Below are positions 5,038-9,106 of a DNA stretch of 9,106 nt, one piece after another. The translations under genes were made by a program, and so were the position numbers. Every line of letters begins with the position of its first letter. Within the stretch, counting starts at the first letter, position 1. The notes under the pieces are model-generated. The model did not search any database and was not told where the DNA came from. It saw only the letters and a list, made by a program, of their open reading frames with translations. This stretch comes from Methanomethylovorans sp. Its GTDB lineage: Archaea > Halobacteriota > Methanosarcinia > Methanosarcinales > Methanosarcinaceae. The stretch lies in contig JAHFZE010000243.1 of assembly GCA_020854785.1 (NCBI GenBank), positions 1-9,106 on the forward strand, in the 5' to 3' direction.

Positions 5038-6471
5038 ATGAACTCAGCTGTCGTGCTTAGTGTACTGGGCACTCTCCTGCGCTTTCAGGGAGCTATGATG
5101 TTAATTCCCCTGTTAGTAGCATTATATTACAATGAATCCACAATGCCTTTCATTGTTGGCATTGCCCTGACCGAGATGGCTGGACTGTTTCTCTGGTTAC
5201 GCTATAAGTCTGATGATGAATGGAAACACAGAGAAGCTTTTGCTATCGTAGCTTTTGGCTGGTTAACAGCTGCGGTCTTTGGCACCATACCTTTTATTAT
5301 AAGTGGCATATCCCCTATTAATGCTTTATTTGAGTCTATGGCTGGATTCACAGCTACTGGCGCAACTATTCTCGATGATATCGAAAGTTATTCGAAAAGC
5401 ATCCTATTCTGGCGCAGCATGATCCAATGGATAGGAGGGATGGGGATAATTGTGCTGTTCATTGCCATCCTTCCTAAATTAAGTATTGCAGGTAGGCACC
5501 TATTCCGTGCAGAAGTTCCCGGATTAAAAGAAGAAAAGATAAAGCCCAGGATAAGGGAAACGGCGAAGATACTCTGGATGGTCTATTTATTGATATCATC
5601 TTTGCAGATCACAATGTTATACCTGGCTGGCATGTCAATATACGATGCGATCGTTCATACGTTCACTACTATAGGCAGTGCAGGTTTCTCACCTTATGGA
5701 GAAAGTATTGTCGCTTTTAATAGTCCTTTGATAGAGGGGATAATCACACTATTCATGTTCATAGCAGGAGTTAATTTTGCGCTGTTGTACAGGACAGTCT
5801 ACATAGACCATACAAGCATTTTCAGGGATGAAGAATTCAAGTTCTACACTGCTATAATTTTAATAGCCACTGCTGTACTTATCCTTACATTGAGATATGG
5901 CATAGCTGCTGATCCATTCACATGCTTACGCTATTCGATATTCCAGGTTGTATCTATAATCACCACCACTGGTTTTGTGAGTGTGGATTTCAATCAGTGG
6001 CCCGATTCTTCCAGGATCGTCCTGGTGTTCATGATGTTCATAGGAGGATGTGCCGGTTCCACCTCTGGTGGCCCAAAAGTGGTAAGAATTATATTGCTTT
6101 TGAAATATGCAAATAGCGAATTATTCAGGTTTATTCACCCCAGAGCAGTAAAACCGATCAAATTCAATGGAAAAGTTGTTCCAGATAATATAATACATCA
6201 GATAATATCATTTATGGTCATCTATTTCCTCATATTCATTACCAGCACCTTCCTTATTTCCTTAATGAATGTTGATCTAATTACTGCTTTTACAGCATCT
6301 ATTGCGACCCTGGGCAATATTGGCCCTGGCTTGAATCTTGTTGGACCTATGTCAAACTACAACAGTATGCCATCAATAGCTAAACTTATAATGATAGCAA
6401 ATATGTGGATAGGAAGACTTGAAGTATTCACAGTTATGGTGTTGTTCACACCGGAATTCTGGAAAAGATAA
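5038..6471 (+). CDS. trkH: Trk/Ktr-type potassium uptake protein, membrane subunit TrkH (477 aa)
   Basis: This is the pore-forming subunit of a Trk K+ uptake system in the cytoplasmic membrane. Four M1-P-M2 repeats are visible through their pore loops, each with the filter glycine: TATGAT (G108), TIGSAG (G213), ITTTGF (G312) and ATLGNIGPG (G426). The intramembrane gating loop after the third repeat is present (FIGGCAGSTSGGPKVVR, 334-350). Hydrophobic segments run through most of the protein, and 477 residues matches full-length TrkH. The ATG at 5038 follows SD AAGGAGA at good spacing. TrkH normally works with the nucleotide-binding ring protein TrkA. No trkA lies on either side here: the upstream ORF lacks a GxGxxG Rossmann motif and downstream is uvrC. 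It ends with TAA. Confidence 0.95.
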   Translation: MNSAVVLSVLGTLLRFQGAMMLIPLLVALYYNESTMPFIVGIALTEMAGLFLWLRYKSDDEWKHREAFAIVAFGWLTAAVFGTIPFIISGISPINALFESMAGFTATGATILDDIESYSKSILFWRSMIQWIGGMGIIVLFIAILPKLSIAGRHLFRAEVPGLKEEKIKPRIRETAKILWMVYLLISSLQITMLYLAGMSIYDAIVHTFTTIGSAGFSPYGESIVAFNSPLIEGIITLFMFIAGVNFALLYRTVYIDHTSIFRDEEFKFYTAIILIATAVLILTLRYGIAADPFTCLRYSIFQVVSIITTTGFVSVDFNQWPDSSRIVLVFMMFIGGCAGSTSGGPKVVRIILLLKYANSELFRFIHPRAVKPIKFNGKVVPDNIIHQIISFMVIYFLIFITSTFLISLMNVDLITAFTASIATLGNIGPGLNLVGPMSNYNSMPSIAKLIMIANMWIGRLEVFTVMVLFTPEFWKR

Positions 6472-6677
6472 AAGTTCCATACTAATGGGTCATTGATGGA
6501 TGGCATCCACAGCTCTAAACATAATTTGGAGTTTCGGTAAATATGGATCTTAGAACACCACATTGAATTTATGCATATTGCTATTATATTGATGTGATAT
6601 CCTTTGAAATATGGCTTAAAATACAATTAGTTCATGCAGCTTCAGGCAGAAAATCATTATACGGATCACAAAGAGCA
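6472..6677. other. Non-coding spacer between trkH and uvrC
   Basis: This stretch holds no credible gene on either strand; its ORFs lack SD sites and protein-like composition. The only structure noticed is a weak hairpin, TGGAT-GGC-ATCCA at 6497-6509, about 26 bases after the trkH stop. No T-run follows it, so it is not a convincing terminator. Confidence 0.5.
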
Positions 6678-6687
6678 CATATATATT
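6678..6687 (+). promoter_or_regulatory. Candidate uvrC TATA box
   Basis: CATATATATT is centred about 42 bases before the preferred uvrC ATG. The expected start, near 6709, would leave a leader of about 16 bases with the GGAG SD and would exclude the TTG at 6710 as a start codon. Confidence 0.5.
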
Positions 6688-6711
6688 TCCCGCTTGTACA
6701 TAATGATATTT

Positions 6712-6715
6712 GGAG
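6712..6715 (+). promoter_or_regulatory. uvrC ribosome binding site that decides the start
   Basis: GGAG lies 9 bases before the ATG at 6725. The longer frame beginning with TTG at 6710 would contain this SD within its first codons and has no good SD of its own. The shorter form begins MTVDLSSLPDLSGVYLMKD, which matches UvrC N-termini. Confidence 0.65.
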
Positions 6716-6724
6716 AACTGTCCT

Positions 6725-8548
6725 ATGACCGTTGACCTATCTTCCCTCCCGGACCTTTCGGGAGTGTACCTCATGAAGGATGATTCGGGAGAAGTGATAT
6801 ATGTGGGCAAGGCACTTTCCCTGAGAAAAAGGGTCCGCCAGTACTTCCAGTCATCAAAGAATCTGTCTCCAAAGACTAAAACTCTTGTAAGGCACATAGA
6901 GGATCTGGAGTACATAATCACAGATACGGAAGTAGATGCCCTTGTCCTTGAAGCGAACCTTATCAAAAAATATAGGCCCCGATATAATGTACGCTTGAAG
7001 GATGATAAGAGATATCCTTATGTCAAGGTCACTGTCAATTCCAGATATCCCAGGATCTTCCTGACACGCCGAAGACTCATGGACAATGCCCTGTATTTCG
7101 GACCATATACTAATGCAGGTGCTGTCAGGAAAACATTAGATATTATTTCTCAGGTATTCAGGATACGCAGATGCAGAAAGCCTCTTGATCAAAAGAAGAA
7201 AAGACCGTGTCTGGACTACCATATTAAAAGATGCTTTGCACCCTGTGCTGCCAAGATAAGTGAAAAGGAATACATGGAAAATGTACAGGAAGCTATAAAG
7301 TTCCTCAAAGGAGAGACCTCGGAACTGGTGAAAGAACTGGATGAACGGATGCAAGACCTTGCATCAAGACAGGAGTATGAAGCTGCTGCCCAGCTAAGAG
7401 ATCAGCTGGATGCTATAAAAGTGCTCTCACAACAACAGATAGCCACCTCAGGAACAGATGACAGGGATGTTATAGCAGCTGTCCAGGACGGTGATACGGC
7501 TTACATCCAGATATTCTATGTAAGGCATGGCAATATGGTGGGAAGAGCTGACCTTGCTATGAGCTCTGCCGAAGGCATCCCACTTCCTGATGCTGTCTCT
7601 CAATTCATAAAACAGTATTATCTGGATTCCCCGATCCCTACGGAAATATTGGTACAATACGATATACCTGACCATGACCTCATCACCTCATGGCTCAAAC
7701 AGAGGTCAGGAAGGGAAGTTCACATAAATGTGCCACATAGAGGGGATAAGAAGAAAATGCTTGACATGGCTTTAAAGAATGCAGAAATGACCATGCAGAT
7801 GAACCAGTTAAAGGTTACTGCAGCCAGCGAGTCGCTGGAGTCGCTCAAGGAATTGCAAGCATTACTTTCACTGCCCTCAGTGCCTTTATACATAGAGGGA
7901 TTTGACATATCAAATATCTCAGGGACAGATGCTGTCGGCTCAATGATAGTATTCGAGAATGGCAAGCCATCTAATAGCAAATACAGGCAACACAATATCA
8001 GAACTGTGAAAGGTATTGATGATTTTGCAATGATGAGAGAAGTTGTGGAGCGCCGCTATTCCCGCCTCAAAGAAGAAAAAAAGCCGTTTCCTGATCTGAT
8101 ACTTATAGATGGGGGACCTGGACAGTTATCTGCAGCAAAAGCTTCACTTGATAAGCTTGGACTTGATATTCCCATAATTGGCCTTGCTAAAAGGTTCGAG
8201 CATATAATCACTACTAAAAAAGGTCCTGGTGAAGTGATAGTTCTGCCCCATAGTTCTCAGGCTCTGAAACTCCTTATGTATGTGAGAGATGAAGCACACA
8301 GGTTCGCAGTGTCCTCTCACAGACGCAGAAGATCGGCCAGGCTTACACATTCCATACTTGACGGTGTAAGCGGCATAGGTGAAGCAAAGAAAAGAGCTCT
8401 TATCAGTCATTTTGGATCTGTGGAAAAGATCGGGCAGGCCACAGTGAAAGAACTATGCCAGATAGAAGGCGTGAACAAAAAACTTGCCCAGCGCATACTG
8501 GAAAAATTCCAGGAGAATGGGCCCTGGAACCAGAGTGACAAAATGTGA
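6725..8548 (+). CDS. uvrC: Excinuclease ABC subunit UvrC (607 aa)
   Basis: UvrC makes both incisions around DNA lesions held by UvrB in nucleotide excision repair. Domains in order: an N-terminal GIY-YIG nuclease (GVY 13-15, YVG 26-28, catalytic E76); a cysteine cluster C150, C162, C170 and C174, with the same spacing as the 4Fe-4S ligands reported for E. coli UvrC; a UVR motif for UvrB contact (about 204-236, QEYEAAAQLRDQLDAI); an RNase H-like 5' nuclease (D394 in GFDISNISG, D462 in LIDGGPGQLSA, H525 in DEAHRFAV); and a tandem helix-hairpin-helix (about 544-595, GVSGIGEAKKRAL, IEGVNKKLAQRIL). Length is close to the usual 610. All catalytic residues are present. UvrABC is bacterial in origin and was acquired by some mesophilic archaea. 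No uvrA or uvrB is in the window. It ends with TGA. Confidence 0.96.
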   Translation: MTVDLSSLPDLSGVYLMKDDSGEVIYVGKALSLRKRVRQYFQSSKNLSPKTKTLVRHIEDLEYIITDTEVDALVLEANLIKKYRPRYNVRLKDDKRYPYVKVTVNSRYPRIFLTRRRLMDNALYFGPYTNAGAVRKTLDIISQVFRIRRCRKPLDQKKKRPCLDYHIKRCFAPCAAKISEKEYMENVQEAIKFLKGETSELVKELDERMQDLASRQEYEAAAQLRDQLDAIKVLSQQQIATSGTDDRDVIAAVQDGDTAYIQIFYVRHGNMVGRADLAMSSAEGIPLPDAVSQFIKQYYLDSPIPTEILVQYDIPDHDLITSWLKQRSGREVHINVPHRGDKKKMLDMALKNAEMTMQMNQLKVTAASESLESLKELQALLSLPSVPLYIEGFDISNISGTDAVGSMIVFENGKPSNSKYRQHNIRTVKGIDDFAMMREVVERRYSRLKEEKKPFPDLILIDGGPGQLSAAKASLDKLGLDIPIIGLAKRFEHIITTKKGPGEVIVLPHSSQALKLLMYVRDEAHRFAVSSHRRRRSARLTHSILDGVSGIGEAKKRALISHFGSVEKIGQATVKELCQIEGVNKKLAQRILEKFQENGPWNQSDKM

Positions 8549-8559
8549 AACCTACAAGG

Positions 8560-8571
8560 TTATATATATAC
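8560..8571 (+). promoter_or_regulatory. Candidate pgi TATA box
   Basis: TTATATATATAC begins 12 bases after the uvrC stop. A start near 8592 would give pgi a leader of about 68 bases, so pgi is probably transcribed on its own. A second AT run, GATATAAAAA, touches the pgi ATG and is too close to be its promoter. Confidence 0.45.
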
Positions 8572-8659
8572 AAATCAATAATAATAGTGTGGTCACAAAG
8601 AATGCAATATTGAACAATAGCTGCTTGGTGAAGTATTAAAGGTACTGAGGGATATAAAA

Positions 8660-9106
8660 ATGGGGAAAGAACTTAATTTTTTTGGACATATTAAGAAGCC
8701 AGACATCAGGATGCTGCATGATATGGATGAGGTCCTTTATGATATGGAGTGGGGCAGGACAGCAAAGAACACAGAACTCTACTATATGTACAGGGACCTG
8801 TCCAGAAACGAAAAGGAGCATGAAGCTATTAAATCTAAGAAACTTAGATATGACATTACTGTCATTCCACCCCAAATGCTTGGGAAGGAATATGTTAAAA
8901 CAGCTGGGCACTATCACCCAAATGTACCCGGAGCTTCTGTATCCTACGCAGAGCTCTACCAAGTCCTTGAAGGTGAAGCTAATTATCTGTTGCAGAGAAT
9001 GGAAGGAGGATCTATCGAGGACGTCGTGGTCGTAGAGGCAAAGGCTGGCGATATAATACTGGTTCCTCCGGGATATGGTCACATTACCATTAATTCTTCA
9101 GATAAG
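8660..9106 (+). CDS. pgi: Cupin-type glucose-6-phosphate isomerase, cut by the right edge (partial)
   Basis: It interconverts glucose 6-phosphate and fructose 6-phosphate for glycolysis and gluconeogenesis in the cytoplasm. It is the archaeal metal-dependent cupin form, unrelated to the classical isomerase. The frame is open from the ATG at 8660 to the window end (149 codons). The SD GAGGGA lies about 7 bases upstream. Cupin metal ligands are visible: H84 and H86 in TAGHYHPNVPG, E98 in YAELYQVLEGEANYLLQ, and H141 in VPPGYGHITIN. The loop between the second His and the Glu is longer than in the Pyrococcus furiosus enzyme, as I recall for the Archaeoglobus/Methanosarcina form. Cupin PGIs are about 190 residues, so about 40 are missing. 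It lies 111 bases downstream of uvrC, with no functional link. Confidence 0.92.
   Translation, partial: MGKELNFFGHIKKPDIRMLHDMDEVLYDMEWGRTAKNTELYYMYRDLSRNEKEHEAIKSKKLRYDITVIPPQMLGKEYVKTAGHYHPNVPGASVSYAELYQVLEGEANYLLQRMEGGSIEDVVVVEAKAGDIILVPPGYGHITINSSDK

Noticed and set aside
6497..6509. Hairpin TGGAT-GGC-ATCCA after trkH as a terminator
   Set aside because: A 5-base stem with no following T-run; likely chance.
8636..9082. Minus-strand frame of 148 codons at the right edge
   Set aside because: It is antisense to the cupin isomerase, which has all metal ligands and an SD.
1..9106. tRNA, rRNA, CRISPR, insertion sequence or defence system
   Set aside because: No cloverleaf, repeat-spacer array, transposase or long terminal inverted repeats were seen by eye on either strand.

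Overview
The window looks like ordinary chromosome from a methanogenic archaeon, most likely order Methanosarcinales and probably family Methanosarcinaceae. Four things point there: an archaeal-type tyrosyl-tRNA synthetase, a Thg1-type 3'-5' tRNA-His guanylyltransferase, a cupin-type glucose-6-phosphate isomerase, and a bacterial-type UvrC. AT-rich TATA-like boxes and Shine-Dalgarno (SD) sites of the GGAG/GGTG type fit as well. The family assignment is inference; no 16S or other marker is present.

Layout: two sets of genes diverge from about 3794-3953. Leftward (minus strand) run mdh (malate dehydrogenase), a small PRC-barrel protein, thg1, tyrS and an unrecognised coiled-coil protein cut by the left edge. 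The PRC-barrel and thg1 genes are 7 bases apart and are probably co-transcribed; tyrS follows after 54 bases. Rightward (plus strand) run a DEDDy-type RNase H-like exonuclease, a doubtful 104-residue ORF overlapping its 3' end, the K+ transport subunit trkH, uvrC, and a partial pgi cut by the right edge.

Functions fall into tRNA maturation and charging (thg1, tyrS), a possible cell-division adaptor (PRC-barrel), nucleic-acid processing and repair (exonuclease, uvrC), central carbon metabolism (mdh, pgi) and potassium homeostasis (trkH). Except for the PRC-thg1-tyrS group, each gene appears to have its own promoter, so this is a mosaic of housekeeping genes and not one pathway. Both edge genes are real coding frames with no stop inside the window.

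Two starts should move inward from the longest ORF: mdh to base 3793 and uvrC to base 6725, both decided by SD position. No RNA genes, insertion sequences, CRISPR arrays or clear att sites were seen. I see no convincing new multi-gene system. The best leads are the unknown coiled-coil protein, the overlapping small ORF, inverted repeats at the tyrS start and between mdh and the exonuclease gene, and the amber stop of mdh in a lineage where UAG can encode pyrrolysine.
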